A stretch of 64,000 bases of DNA from Acidobacteriota bacterium (GCA_963169195.1 CAUJDN010000030.1:62001-126000); one strand, 5' to 3'; positions 14,853-24,155 are shown, counted from the stretch's first letter. The notes: a model not told the origin generated them from the letters alone. A program made the numbers and translations.

Positions 14853-17800
14853 TTACACGTAGATCAGCCGGCCCGTCACCCGCCGTCCGGCGCACATCCC
14901 CGCCACCGCGTCCTCGTAGGTCTTCAGCTGCACCCGGTGCTCGTCGCGCGGCGCCCCGGTCTTGAACTCCACCACCGTCACCTCGTCGTCGGTCCAGACC
15001 AGGCAGTCGATGGCGCCGCGCTCGACCGAGCCGTCCATCCGCCGCCGTGAGTACGCAGCCTCGAACACCGGGCGGCCCCTGGCGAACAGATCGACCAGAT
15101 CGCGACGCGCCAGCACGCCCAGGCTCATCGTCACCGCCCGCGTCGCCAGCGCCGGAGCGTCCTCGGGCTCGCCTTCCAGCAGGCGTTCGGCCATCGCCGT
15201 CAGCACGCCCGCGTCCGTGGTCCCTGACTGCTGTGCGCAGGCCAGCAGGCGATGCACCAGCGTCCCGAGGATCGATGACGATGCCTCGGCGCTCGTGGAG
15301 GCCACGCCGGATCCGGGCCCCCGGTCGATGACCGTCGGCACGCGCGGTGCCCCGTCCGGCGCAAGGGTTGCGAAGTCGCGCGCCACCCGGACATCCCGCA
15401 CGGGCGCCGCGGCCCACACCACGGGCTCCACACCGGGAGGCGGGACGAGGTTGATGCGGTGCGACGCCGATGGCCCGGCCCAGATGACGGTGGGAGCCTG
15501 GGCGCAGCTCCCCATGACGGCCTGCAGCGAGGCTGGCAGGAGCGTGCCGAGCGAGCCCTTGGCGGGCGCGAACCGACCGGGCTCGGCGAGCGTCGTGCAC
15601 AGGTACAGCCGGTCGCGCGCACGCGTCAGCGCCACGTAGAGAAGCCGCTTGGTCTCCTCGGCCTCGCGCGCCTCGGCGTCGGCGTCGGCCTCCGTCTTGT
15701 GATCGCCGATGCCCACCATGGGCTCGCCGCCATCGCCTTCCTCGGAGGTTCCGGCCGCGATGCGGATCGGTGCGGTCCCGCCGCCGCTTCCGCGGCCGAG
15801 GTTGACGATGAAGACGACCGGGTACTCGAGCCCCTTTGCCGCGTGCACGGTCATCAGGTTCACGGCGTCCGCCGCGTCGATCATCGCGTTGGATTCATCG
15901 CCGCCCGCCACGAGCTGGGAGAAGTGATCGACCAGCCGCTCGAGCGTGGCGTAGCCCCGGTTCTGGATGCGCCGCACCAGGCCGCGGATCTTCTTCAGGT
16001 TCTCGCGTGCCTGGGGCAACCCCGGACCGGCCAGTTCCATCACGTACGCCGACTCGGCCAGCACGCGGTCCAGGAGCTCGGCGGGGGGCAGGCGATCGAC
16101 GAGCGGCAGCCAGCCGGCCAGGCTTCGCCGCGCCAGCCCGAGCCGCGCCGCAGCGTCCGGCGCCAGCGCCGTGGGAAGCTCGCGGCCTTCGGGCTGCAGC
16201 GCGCCCGCCAGGTCGGGGGCCAGCTGCTTCAGCGCGTCGTCCGACACCCGCACCATCCGCGACCGCAGCAGCGCCGCCGCGCGCAGGTGCGAGGACGGAT
16301 CGGCCAGGTAGCCCAGCAGCGCCAGGACGTCCTTGATCTCGTCCGCGTCGAAGAACCCGAGCCCCTTGTAGACGTAGTACGGCACGCCCCGGCGCGCCAG
16401 CGCCTGTTCGATGAGGCGGTGTCCTTCGCGCGTGCGGAACAGCACGGCGATGTCGCCGGGCCCGATGGGCCGGCGGGCGCCGCTCGTGCGATCGCGCACG
16501 GTGGCACGCCCTTCGAGCAGCCGCCCGATCTCGTCGGCCACGGTCTCGGCCTGCAGCGTGTCGGAACTGCCTGCCACGAGTCCCAGCGCGTCGTGCCCCG
16601 CCCCGGCGTCGGTGGCGAGCGGGAACCGGTCGTCGTCCGAATAGCGGAACGCGTCGGGCCGGTGCGGCTGCTTCTCGACGGCGTCGAACACGTCGTTGAC
16701 GAAGTGCAGCAGCGGCAGCACCGCGCGATGGCTGCGCGTGATGGCCGCGCGCGCCGGCGCGTCGGGCCGCAGCGCGTCGATGTGCCGGCCCGCCTCCTCG
16801 AGCACCGCCACCTCCGCATCGCGGAATCCGTAGATGGACTGCTTCCGGTCGCCGACGATGAAGATGGAGGGAGGGATGGCGGTGTCCGACACGCCGACGC
16901 CTTCCGTCCACGCCGACATCAGCTCGCGCACCAGCCGCCACTGCGCGCGGCTGGTGTCCTGGAACTCGTCCACCAGCACGTGCCGGTAGCGCGACTCGAG
17001 CTTGAAGCGGCTCCGCGAGAACTCGTCGCGCTGCTCGAGCAGGGCGAGCGTCCGCTCGAGCACGTCCGAGAAGTCGAGCACGCCGTGCGCGTCGAGCGTG
17101 CGGCGGTACTGCTCGCGCGCGATGACGAAGAGCTGCCGGACACCGCGCGCCAGCACGAGGTTCAGGTCACGGCGGAAGGCCGCCAGCGCCTCGAGCACGC
17201 GCGGCCCGAGCGCCATCACGAGCCGCCGGTGCGCCTCGTAGTCGGCCGGCGAGCGGAACGCGGCCTTCGTGTGCGCCAGCCGCTGGCGCGGCTCCTCGTT
17301 CGCGGTGAGCACGTGCGCGGCCAGGCGGTCCAGCGCGCCCCGCAGCCGCTCGGGGGCCAGCGGCTCGGGCGAGGCGAGCAGCCCGATGTCGTGGGCCAGC
17401 AGCACGAAGCCCGGGGCGTCCGGCCCGCGCCCGACGAAGGCCGATGCGCCGCCCGGCAGCGCCTGCAGCGAGCCTCGCAGCGAGTCGTGGAGGCGCTGGC
17501 ACGCATCGGCCACGTGCATCGTGCGGCCGTGGACGAAGCGGTTCAGCGCGTCCCAGGCCACCAGCCGCCGATCCAGGAGCACCGCCAGTCCCTGCCGCAG
17601 CCGCGGCTCGCCCAGATCGGCGAAGAGCAGCGCCACGTCGGGGTCGGACTGCGCGAGGCGCCGCCCCGCCGCCAGGGCCCGATCCAGCGAGGCGGCGACG
17701 AGCCGCGGCGTCTCGGTTTCGTCGGCGAGCGCGAAGCCCGGGTCGACGCCCGCCTCGAGCGGGAACTCGTAGAGGAGCGACAGGCAGAACGCGTCGATCG

Positions 17801-18152
17801 TGCTGATCGTGATCTCGGGGAATGCGTCGCGCACGTCGCGCCACCGCGCGCCGCTGAGCGCACCCTCCCGATGCCGTGCCTTCAGCGTGTCCAGCACGCG
17901 CCGCCGCATCTCGGCCGCCGCCTTCCGCGTGAACGTGATGGCGAGGATGTTGCGGGGCGGCACGCGGGCGTCCACGACCAGCCGCACGTAGCGATCCACG
18001 AGCACGCGGGTCTTGCCCGTGCCGGCCGAGGCCTCGAGCGCCACGTTCCGCATGGGATCGGTGGCCAGCAGGCGCGCCGCGCGGTCGCGCTCCACCTGCG
18101 GGTCCGGCGCCTCCGGGCCTTCGTCGAACGTCAGGCGGCGCTGCTCACTCAT
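14853..18152 (-). CDS. addA: AddA-like helicase-nuclease (UvrD/RecB family)
   Basis: This 1099-residue superfamily I helicase has Walker A ASAGTGKTRVLVDRY, motif Ia TFTRKAAAEM, Walker B VDEFQDTSRAQW, and motif V/VI region TVHAAKGLEYPVVF then YVALTRARDRLYL. Its C-terminal PD-(D/E)XK nuclease domain contains GAIDCLVWTDDEVTVVEFKTG and QLKTYEDAV. With the AddB-like protein it would process double-strand breaks for RecA-dependent repair. ATG 18152 (MSEQRRL) overlaps the addB stop by 8 bases, giving translational coupling. A longer N-terminal reading is Arg-rich and unlikely. Confidence 0.9.
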   Translation of the reverse strand: MSEQRRLTFDEGPEAPDPQVERDRAARLLATDPMRNVALEASAGTGKTRVLVDRYVRLVVDARVPPRNILAITFTRKAAAEMRRRVLDTLKARHREGALSGARWRDVRDAFPEITISTIDAFCLSLLYEFPLEAGVDPGFALADETETPRLVAASLDRALAAGRRLAQSDPDVALLFADLGEPRLRQGLAVLLDRRLVAWDALNRFVHGRTMHVADACQRLHDSLRGSLQALPGGASAFVGRGPDAPGFVLLAHDIGLLASPEPLAPERLRGALDRLAAHVLTANEEPRQRLAHTKAAFRSPADYEAHRRLVMALGPRVLEALAAFRRDLNLVLARGVRQLFVIAREQYRRTLDAHGVLDFSDVLERTLALLEQRDEFSRSRFKLESRYRHVLVDEFQDTSRAQWRLVRELMSAWTEGVGVSDTAIPPSIFIVGDRKQSIYGFRDAEVAVLEEAGRHIDALRPDAPARAAITRSHRAVLPLLHFVNDVFDAVEKQPHRPDAFRYSDDDRFPLATDAGAGHDALGLVAGSSDTLQAETVADEIGRLLEGRATVRDRTSGARRPIGPGDIAVLFRTREGHRLIEQALARRGVPYYVYKGLGFFDADEIKDVLALLGYLADPSSHLRAAALLRSRMVRVSDDALKQLAPDLAGALQPEGRELPTALAPDAAARLGLARRSLAGWLPLVDRLPPAELLDRVLAESAYVMELAGPGLPQARENLKKIRGLVRRIQNRGYATLERLVDHFSQLVAGGDESNAMIDAADAVNLMTVHAAKGLEYPVVFIVNLGRGSGGGTAPIRIAAGTSEEGDGGEPMVGIGDHKTEADADAEAREAEETKRLLYVALTRARDRLYLCTTLAEPGRFAPAKGSLGTLLPASLQAVMGSCAQAPTVIWAGPSASHRINLVPPPGVEPVVWAAAPVRDVRVARDFATLAPDGAPRVPTVIDRGPGSGVASTSAEASSSILGTLVHRLLACAQQSGTTDAGVLTAMAERLLEGEPEDAPALATRAVTMSLGVLARRDLVDLFARGRPVFEAAYSRRRMDGSVERGAIDCLVWTDDEVTVVEFKTGAPRDEHRVQLKTYEDAVAGMCAGRRVTGRLIYV

Positions 18153-21100
18153 CGGCCACCTCGACGAACGCCTTGCGGCACACCGCGTCGTACGGGCAAC
18201 GGGTGCAGAGCGACCGCGGGGACGGCCGCGGAGGGAAGTGCCCGGCGCCGGCATCGTCGATGGCCTGCACCATGCGGTCCTCCGCCGCCCGCAGCACGTC
18301 GTCCAGGGTCTGTCCCTTCGCGGGTTTGAGCGCCCGCAAGGGCGGGTCGCCTTCCATCGACAGGTAGAACGCCTCGGAAGGCGCGCGATGCCGGCCGCCG
18401 GCCCCGGCGAGCTGCTGCGCGACCGCGGACGTGTAGACCTGCAGCTGCACCGTGCGCTTCGGGTCTGGCAGGAGCTTCGACTTGTAGTCGATCACGCGGA
18501 ACGTCCCGTCGGCCAGCAGGTCCACGCGATCGACCTTGGCCCGGAGCGGGACCACGCGGGTCTCGCCGCTCTCGCGGCGGAACACGAAGGCGTCGTCCAG
18601 CTCGAACTCGATGAGGCGGCGATCGACGGCCGCGGGCCGCTCGGCCTCCATCGTGAGCACCCGGTCGATGATGCCGGCGCTGGCGGCGGAACCGAAGAGG
18701 CGCGCACGCTCGAGCGTGGCCTCCGTGGGCGCGAGCGTCGCGAGCGCCTGCTCGCTCAGCTCCGCGAGGATGCCGCGCGCGTCGGGCACGCGGTCGGCCG
18801 TGAGGCTCCCGTGCCCGCGGGCCTGCCACTCACGGAAGAACGCCTCGAAGAGCGCGTGCAGGAACCGGCCGCGCTCCCAGGGCGGCGGCGCGTCCTCGTC
18901 TTCGGGCTCTTCCTCGAGCTTCAGCACCTCGGTCGCGAAGAACTGGAACGGGCACTTGAGATAGCGGTCCACGCGGCTGACGCTGATGCGCGCGAAGGTC
19001 CAGGGTCCTGCCTCACCCGCAAACCGCCCGCCGCCGGCGTCCGGCCGATCCGCGCGAAGGGCCGCCCACTCCGACGCCAGTGGCCCACGCACCATCTGCG
19101 CCATCTGCGGCACCAGCGTGAGCGCTTCATCTGCGGACACCGCCAGGTCGGTCACCGGCGGCTCCACGCTGCGTTCGAGGCCCACCGCCGCCAGGTCGTC
19201 CACGAAGGTGGACGGCTCGACCACGGCGTCGGACTCGAGCGCGAACGTCGAGACGCGGACGCGCCGTCGGGCGAGGCCGACCAGGTCCAGGAACGTCGCA
19301 CGAGCCGCGGCCATCTGGTCGCTCTCGCGCTTGTTGGGATCCGCGGCGGCCGGTGTCGGGTCCAGCAGGCCGAGCAGGAACGGCGGGTAGAAGATGCTCC
19401 GCCGCGAGCGCTCGGGCCACTCGCCATCCACCAGCCCCATCAGCTGCACGTCGTCCACGTCGGCGAAGCGCGCCGCCTGGGCGTCGAGCACGCGCACGCC
19501 TTCGACACCTGTGCGAGCCGCGAAGGTCTGCGCGCCCAGCCAGCGCCGGATGGACGAGGCAATCTCGGCACCGGTCGCGACTGCGCCCGGGTCGTGATCC
19601 TGGTAGGCACGAGCGAGTGCGGCGATGGCGCCGACGACCGCGCGGCGCACGCGTGCGAGGCGCTCGAGGTCGGCGTCGCCGGACGGCGCTCGATGGTGGC
19701 GGTGGACGAACGCCTGCAGCACGGCCAGCTGCGACGGCACGGGCGCGGCCCCGGCCAGCGGCACGAGGCCCTGCGCGAGGGCGAGGGCCGCGCGGGCCGC
19801 GGGTGCGGCGGTGTGACGACGCCGCTCGTCGCGCGTGGCCGGCACGGCGATGGCCGACCACTCGGCGGCCAGGCGCTCCAGTCGATCCGGGCCTCCCAGG
19901 TACCGCGACTCCGCCAGCGCGAAGTCGAGGGCCGACACGGCCGCCGGCGACACCTCGATGCCGTCGTCCTCGAAGCGGAAGTGCGGCGAGCGGAGGAGCG
20001 CGACGATCGACGCGCGCGAGAAGCCGCTGCCGACGAAGTCCAGCACCAGATCCAGCGCCGCCGCATACGGCTCTGCCGCCAGGGGCAGCGTGTCCAGCGT
20101 CTCGAACGGGATGCCGGCGCCACCGAACACCGAGCGCGCCAGGTAGAGGTACGGGAGCGGCCGCCGGACGACCAGCGCGTGGCGATGGAGCGGCGTGGCG
20201 TCGCCGGCGCGGCGGGCGGCCTTGATGCGCCGTGCCACCTGCATCAGCTCGTCCTCGCGATCGCGCGACTCGAAGACGGGCGAGTCCTCGGGAGACGGTA
20301 CGGCGAGCACGGGCGGGCGACCGTCTTCCGCGCCGTGTCCCCGATCGGCCGGCACGTCCTCCAGGCCGGGCAGCGCCGCGTGCACGCGCTCGAGCCAGCC
20401 CGCGGCCAGCAGCGCCTCGGTGGCCACCACGTCCACGCGATGGAGATGCGGCAGCGTGGAGAGCAGCGTGAAGTCCACCGGCCACAGGCCATCGGGGTCG
20501 GCCACGCGGTCGGCCACGGCGACGATCACATGACGCAGCGGGCGGGCCGACGGCTCGGCGACGAGGGCGTCTCGGACGCCGTGCTCGTCCGCCAGGCCCA
20601 GGGAGGCGAGGTGGCGCTCGTAGCCCTGGAACGTGGCGGTCAGGAACACGGTCTGCCGCAGCAGCTGGGCCGCGCCGCGGTCGGTGTCCGCGGCCGGCTC
20701 GAGCTCGGCGCGCAGGTTGCGATCGAAGTCGTCCACCGTGCGCGCCTGCCGCCGCACGTGGTCGTACAGCGCCAGCATCTCGGCCACCAGCGCCGGTCGG
20801 ACGGCAAACGGCGGCTCCAGCCCCGAGGTCGACACCTCGCGGGCAATCCGGCCGAGGATCACCTCGCGATCGAAGGGCGAGCGCATGTCGAGCGGCCGCG
20901 GGGCGCGCGACACGAGATCGCGATAGAGGTCCGCGCGCGGTCCCATCCGCGGCCAGGCGATGGCGGCCTGCGAGCCCATGGCCGCGTCTTCCACCGTGCG
21001 TCGGAGCTGCTCGGCCGCGGCGCGAGTCGGGAGGAGGACGAAGGTGTCGGCGGCGGTGACGGGATCGAGTGACGCCAGCTGGCGCGTCAGGAGCCGTCGA

Positions 21101-21153
21101 AGGCCGGAAGGACCGGCCACGCGGACCAGGCGGGTCCGGCGCGGGGTGATCAC
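18145..21153 (-). CDS. addB: AddB-like helicase/nuclease subunit (PD-(D/E)XK, Fe-S)
   Basis: This is a 1002-residue AddB/RexB-type partner. The N-terminus lacks a clean Walker A (VRVAGPSGLRRLLTRQLA), as in inactive helicase scaffolds. The C-terminal nuclease has RAKVDRVDLLADGTFRVIDY followed by QLQVYTSA. Four cysteines suit the AddB iron-sulfur staple: KCPFQFF before the nuclease and CTRCPYDAVCRK at the end. Function is dsDNA end resection with AddA. GTG 21153 overlaps the upstream TGA (GTGA). The chain exported protein - addB - addA is fully coupled, an unusual mixture. Confidence 0.85.
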   Translation of the reverse strand: MITPRRTRLVRVAGPSGLRRLLTRQLASLDPVTAADTFVLLPTRAAAEQLRRTVEDAAMGSQAAIAWPRMGPRADLYRDLVSRAPRPLDMRSPFDREVILGRIAREVSTSGLEPPFAVRPALVAEMLALYDHVRRQARTVDDFDRNLRAELEPAADTDRGAAQLLRQTVFLTATFQGYERHLASLGLADEHGVRDALVAEPSARPLRHVIVAVADRVADPDGLWPVDFTLLSTLPHLHRVDVVATEALLAAGWLERVHAALPGLEDVPADRGHGAEDGRPPVLAVPSPEDSPVFESRDREDELMQVARRIKAARRAGDATPLHRHALVVRRPLPYLYLARSVFGGAGIPFETLDTLPLAAEPYAAALDLVLDFVGSGFSRASIVALLRSPHFRFEDDGIEVSPAAVSALDFALAESRYLGGPDRLERLAAEWSAIAVPATRDERRRHTAAPAARAALALAQGLVPLAGAAPVPSQLAVLQAFVHRHHRAPSGDADLERLARVRRAVVGAIAALARAYQDHDPGAVATGAEIASSIRRWLGAQTFAARTGVEGVRVLDAQAARFADVDDVQLMGLVDGEWPERSRRSIFYPPFLLGLLDPTPAAADPNKRESDQMAAARATFLDLVGLARRRVRVSTFALESDAVVEPSTFVDDLAAVGLERSVEPPVTDLAVSADEALTLVPQMAQMVRGPLASEWAALRADRPDAGGGRFAGEAGPWTFARISVSRVDRYLKCPFQFFATEVLKLEEEPEDEDAPPPWERGRFLHALFEAFFREWQARGHGSLTADRVPDARGILAELSEQALATLAPTEATLERARLFGSAASAGIIDRVLTMEAERPAAVDRRLIEFELDDAFVFRRESGETRVVPLRAKVDRVDLLADGTFRVIDYKSKLLPDPKRTVQLQVYTSAVAQQLAGAGGRHRAPSEAFYLSMEGDPPLRALKPAKGQTLDDVLRAAEDRMVQAIDDAGAGHFPPRPSPRSLCTRCPYDAVCRKAFVEVADE

Positions 21154-22586
21154 GGCGTGGCGGCCGGCGCCGGGCGCGCAAGCGCCGCGTCGAGATCGGC
21201 GCGTGCCCGGGACATCAGCATCAGCGCCCCCGCCGCGGCAGACGAGGCCTGGGCCGCGCGCGCCGCGTCGTTGGAGGAGGCCGCCGCGAGGCGGAGCGCG
21301 AACGCCTGCTCGGCCATCTCCCACGCGCTCCTGAAGAGCGCGTGCACGGACGCCAGGTCCACCGGCGGCGTGACCCGGTCCAGGCGCGTGCCGTCGCGGC
21401 GCCACCGATCGATGAGCGACTGCAGGCGAGAGGCCGGCGGGCCCGCCTGCGCGCGGACGTCTTCGAGCGCCCGCCGGTTGCGGGTGATGGCCCGGAGCGC
21501 TGGCGCGAGCGAGCGCCGGTACTTCCGGATGGCCGGCGCCCGCAACTCCCACTGGTCCTGCGCCAGGCGGATGGCCCGCGCCGATGCGAGCTGCGATTCT
21601 AGCGTCGTCATCAGGGCCGTCATCTCCGCGGGGCGCTTCGCGCCCAGCCGCGCGTCCACCTCGCGGACGCTCGTGCGCAGGCGCTCGAGGCCGCGGACGT
21701 CCGCGCGCGCGGCGGCGCGCGTGGCCGTGGCCAGCGTGGCGGTCCTGAGCGCGCCGTACTCGCGATCGATCCGCGCGTCCTCGGCGAGCGCCGCGGTGGC
21801 ATTCCGGCGCACGAAGCCCGCCCATGCCTCGGGCAGCACCCCCACGGCGCGGTCCAGCAGCCCGAGCAGCGTCTGCAGCAGCGAGGTTCGCTCGGCCGGC
21901 GTGGCCGCCAGTTCGGCGGCGGTCATCAGCTGTTCCACCGTCTCCGCTTCCGTGGGCTCGGGCAGCAGCGGCTCGTCGGGGAGCACGGCAGGCGGCGCCA
22001 CGAGCGCCAGATCGAATGCCCCCCGGCCCGCGGCCGCACGCAGCTCGGCAATCACCTCGTCCAGCATCCCGAGAACCTCGCGCACTTCGGCGGCGCGGTA
22101 TCCGTAGTGCTGGCCGGGCCATTCGTTGAGCGTGCGCCGCGCGAGCTCCGCGCGTGCCAGCCGCTCGTTCGGGTCCGGCAGCGTGGCAATCTCGTTCAGC
22201 GTGCGCGCCACGGTGTCGCCGAGCTGTGCGAAGTCGGCCTCGCCGCGGGTGGCCGCGTAGTTGCGGGCGCGAAGCGCGGTGGCATAGCCGTCGGTGCGCG
22301 CCCAGTCCACCTGGCCGGCGGGAATCGTCACCAGGTGCAGCTCCGCCGACGGATCGCCGCGGCGCGTGGGCATCGAGAAGACCACGCGGTCGTCCAGGCG
22401 TGCCCATTCGCCGTAGGACGTGAGCACCCGGCCGTCCGTCAGGAACAGGCGGAACAGTCCGGATTCGGCGTCCTGCGCGAACGCCGGAGTCGCCAGCGCG
22501 AGGGTCGTCACAACGGTGACAACGGCGCGACGAAGCCCGCCTGTGGAAATCCTGTGGAAGGGCCGTCGAAAGCCTGTGAACGGCAC
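21150..22586 (-). CDS. Exported helical protein of unknown function upstream of addB
   Basis: This 478-residue protein has an N-terminal signal peptide (AVVTVVTTLALATPAFA, cleavage before QDAES). A short beta region follows (RLFLTDGRVLTSYGEWARLD), then long Ala/Arg/Leu-rich helices to the end. It is probably periplasmic. No family is recognised. GTG 22586 has TAATAT exactly 6 bases upstream, which suggests leaderless transcription. Its stop overlaps the addB start, so its transcription and translation feed directly into addBA. A functional link with DNA repair is not evident. Confidence 0.72.
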   Translation of the reverse strand: MPFTGFRRPFHRISTGGLRRAVVTVVTTLALATPAFAQDAESGLFRLFLTDGRVLTSYGEWARLDDRVVFSMPTRRGDPSAELHLVTIPAGQVDWARTDGYATALRARNYAATRGEADFAQLGDTVARTLNEIATLPDPNERLARAELARRTLNEWPGQHYGYRAAEVREVLGMLDEVIAELRAAAGRGAFDLALVAPPAVLPDEPLLPEPTEAETVEQLMTAAELAATPAERTSLLQTLLGLLDRAVGVLPEAWAGFVRRNATAALAEDARIDREYGALRTATLATATRAAARADVRGLERLRTSVREVDARLGAKRPAEMTALMTTLESQLASARAIRLAQDQWELRAPAIRKYRRSLAPALRAITRNRRALEDVRAQAGPPASRLQSLIDRWRRDGTRLDRVTPPVDLASVHALFRSAWEMAEQAFALRLAAASSNDAARAAQASSAAAGALMLMSRARADLDAALARPAPAATP

Positions 22587-22592
22587 GACAGA

Positions 22593-22598
22593 ATATTA
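22593..22598 (-). promoter_or_regulatory. -10 box of the exported-protein/addBA operon
   Basis: On the minus strand TAATAT is followed by TCTGTC and then the GTG start, a 6-base spacing compatible with a leaderless operon mRNA. Confidence 0.5.
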
Positions 22599-22670
22599 AT
22601 TCTTGCGGAGGATTTCTCCGAAACTTCCTGCCCCAATCGCGGCGGCGCCGATCTTCGTGCCGGCCTTCGC

Positions 22671-22699
22671 TTGCGTGCAACGCCAGTGTAACTACAATC
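22671..22699 (+). promoter_or_regulatory. Promoter of the 83-aa conserved protein gene
   Basis: TTGCGT (22671-22676) and TACAAT (22694-22699) have a 17-base spacer, and the GTG start is 25 bases downstream. Confidence 0.6.
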
Positions 22700-22724
22700 G
22701 CTATTCCTGTTTTCCTGCGTCCCC

Positions 22725-22976
22725 GTGTCGCCGAGCGTGAAGACTTATCGATTCGAGCAGGCCATCGCCGGCCGTGCCTATGTGATTGAAGTGCAGGCGG
22801 TGTCGGCCACCCGCTGGCGCGCGCAGATTGCGCGGCTGCCGGGCATGCCCACGTCGCTGATGCCCTTCTACGGCGAGACGCCGGAGGAGGCGGCGCGCGA
22901 GCTCACCAAGTGGCTGTCGCTGGTGTCGGCGGCGCCGGCGAATCAGGCGCCGCGACCCACGCCGGCGGGGCGCTGA
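22725..22976 (+). CDS. Small conserved hypothetical protein (83 aa)
   Basis: This is an 83-residue protein. The first 70 residues form an apparent beta-alpha fold (KTYRFEQAIAGRAYVIEVQA, RWRAQIARLPGMPTSLMPFY, then the helix ETPEEAARELTKWLSLV). This layout resembles HicB-like partial RNase H folds, but the similarity is weak and no toxin partner lies beside it. GTG 22725 is the only sensible start, and a good -35/-10 pair precedes it. The gene sits just upstream of tRNA-Ala. Confidence 0.65.
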   Translation: MSPSVKTYRFEQAIAGRAYVIEVQAVSATRWRAQIARLPGMPTSLMPFYGETPEEAARELTKWLSLVSAAPANQAPRPTPAGR

Positions 22977-23000
22977 CCATCGGCCGCGTCGGCGACCGGG

Positions 23001-23030
23001 TTGCCTCGGTCGCCCCTGGCGGGTTACGAT
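23001..23030 (+). promoter_or_regulatory. Promoter of tRNA-Ala
   Basis: TTGCCT (23001-23006) and TACGAT (23025-23030) with an 18-base spacer lie 16 bases before the tRNA 5' end. Confidence 0.5.
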
Positions 23031-23046
23031 ATGGAGCTTCCCAAGG

Positions 23047-23122
23047 GGGCCTGTAGCGCAGCTGGGAGCGCGCCTGAATGGCATTCAGGAGGTCACCGGT
23101 TCGATCCCGGTCAGGTCCACCA
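23047..23122 (+). tRNA. tRNA-Ala (anticodon GGC), CCA encoded
   Basis: Standard cloverleaf. The acceptor stem is GGGCCTG pairing with CAGGTCC (one G-T pair). The anticodon stem CCTGA/TCAGG encloses loop ATGGCAT with anticodon GGC. The T-arm is ACCGG-TTCGATC-CCGGT, discriminator A, and CCA is encoded at 23120-23122. It reads GCC/GCU alanine codons. Confidence 0.95.
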
Positions 23123-23189
23123 GCCTTCGCTCTCGCGAGCTGACGCCCAGCGAGAGCTACGGATCGGCGAGCCAGGCGAAGGCTGCCGC
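23121..23189. repeat. Nested inverted repeat after tRNA-Ala
   Basis: CAGCCTTCGC starts at 23121 and its complement GCGAAGGCTG lies about 50 bases on. Inside these arms, GCTCTCGC and GCGAGAGC form an inner hairpin. This could serve as a tRNA terminator-like fold or a REP-type dispersed element. No T-run follows. Confidence 0.45.
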
Positions 23190-23354
23190 GCCGTAGCCGC
23201 GCAGCGACGGAGGCGGGCCTCCCAGATTGCACTTCCTTCAATCCCGCTGGCCCCGTTGAAGCGCAGTAACTGCGCGTCCTCCCGCTCGACCGCTCCCGAT
23301 GGCCGAGAATTCAGGCGAGCCCCCGGCGGCATCGACCTTGCCTAGTCTGACGGC

Positions 23355-23612
23355 ATGCGGCCATCCAAGCGCATCGTCTACGTGCTGAAGAGCCAGCACG
23401 AACCGCCGCACTTCTACATCGGGGTGACCGGGGCCGCGCACGATCGCCTGGCCGACCACAATGCCGGCCGTTGCACTCATACGGCGCAGTATCGGCCATG
23501 GTCCCTGCACGTCACCATCGAGTTTGCTGCGGAGCGAACTGCCCTCCGGTTCGAGCGATACCTGAAGTCCGGCTCTGGCCGGGCCTTCGCGAAGCGCCAT
23601 TTCGCAGCGTGA
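23355..23612 (+). CDS. GIY-YIG nuclease family protein
   Basis: This 85-residue protein has a single GIY-YIG domain: VYVLKSQHEPPHFYIGVTG supplies the two-strand signature (here VYV...FYI), followed by RLADHNAG and a helix with RALRFERYLKSG-like residues (TALRFERYLKSGSGRAFAKR). Length and layout match the small UPF0213/YhbQ-like group. Their cellular role is unclear, with nuclease activity presumed. The conserved Arg/Glu of the active site appear as RLADH and FERYLKS. It starts at ATG 23355, about 230 bases beyond the tRNA gene. Confidence 0.85.
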   Translation: MRPSKRIVYVLKSQHEPPHFYIGVTGAAHDRLADHNAGRCTHTAQYRPWSLHVTIEFAAERTALRFERYLKSGSGRAFAKRHFAA

Positions 23613-23689
23613 GTCGCTCCGGCCGTCTCCGACGTTTGCGAGGTGAGTGGCATCGTCCGTCGGTTCCGCAGGCCGACGACGGTGACTCG

Positions 23690-23875
23690 CTCGCCGGATC
23701 TCCTGCTTCGTGAGGCGGTCCGTCGCGTGGTCCTCGAACGCGGCCAGCACGCCTTCCATCAGCGTGCCAGTGGACGTGTCGTCGATCGGCTCCGTCGCCG
23801 ATCGCAGCGAGATCCCGGGCGACTGCAGCTGCGAGCGCAGCGCGAAGTGGTCGCACCGGACATCGCGCCTCCTTT
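23690..23875 (-). pseudogene. Serine site-specific recombinase, internal scar
   Basis: Reading leftward, about 45 residues contain GISLRSATEPIDDTSTGTLM followed by EGVLAAFEDHATDR. This closely resembles the region just after the catalytic core of resolvase/invertase-type serine recombinases (LRSVTEPIDDTPxGKLMEG). The catalytic serine domain, zinc ribbon and DNA-binding parts are absent. Downstream the frame runs into antisense of the GIY-YIG gene. It is a remnant of a mobile element or phage integration event. Confidence 0.72.
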
Positions 23876-24155
23876 CGGAGTGTTGGGTTGAACGTGGTCC
23901 GTGAAGACACCCAGGCCGTAACGGCGAGGGGCGGTTCAGCGGTCGCCGCGGCGCGTGGGTCGAAGACCCCAGCGCGACACTGGCGTGGTCAGCCGTCGCC
24001 GCTACGCGGCCATGGCGGGGCAAGTCTGTGGGAGTCCCGGTTCGCTGCCCGTGGGGCAGCCGCGCGTGGGAAGCGGCGCGCAAGGCCGTCCCAGGCTCAA
24101 GGATCCGTTGGGACAGCCCGAGGCCGGTCCGAATGATCGAATCAGGCGCCTGAGC
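23876..24155. other. Gene-free stretch between recombinase scar and DUF433 remnant
   Basis: I see no credible coding region, RNA or clear repeat here. Composition stays GC-rich. Reading frames on both strands show no family pattern, so this is probably decayed mobile DNA flanking the recombinase scar. Confidence 0.5.

Noticed and set aside
15459-18329. Long + strand open frame opposite addA
   Set aside because: It is the GC-driven antisense shadow of addA/addB: Arg/His/Gln-rich, no domains, no start signals. Similar long antisense frames at 1024-2196, 18013-21072, 31158-33170, 40539-43100, 51522-54281 and 55022-57067 were rejected for the same reason.
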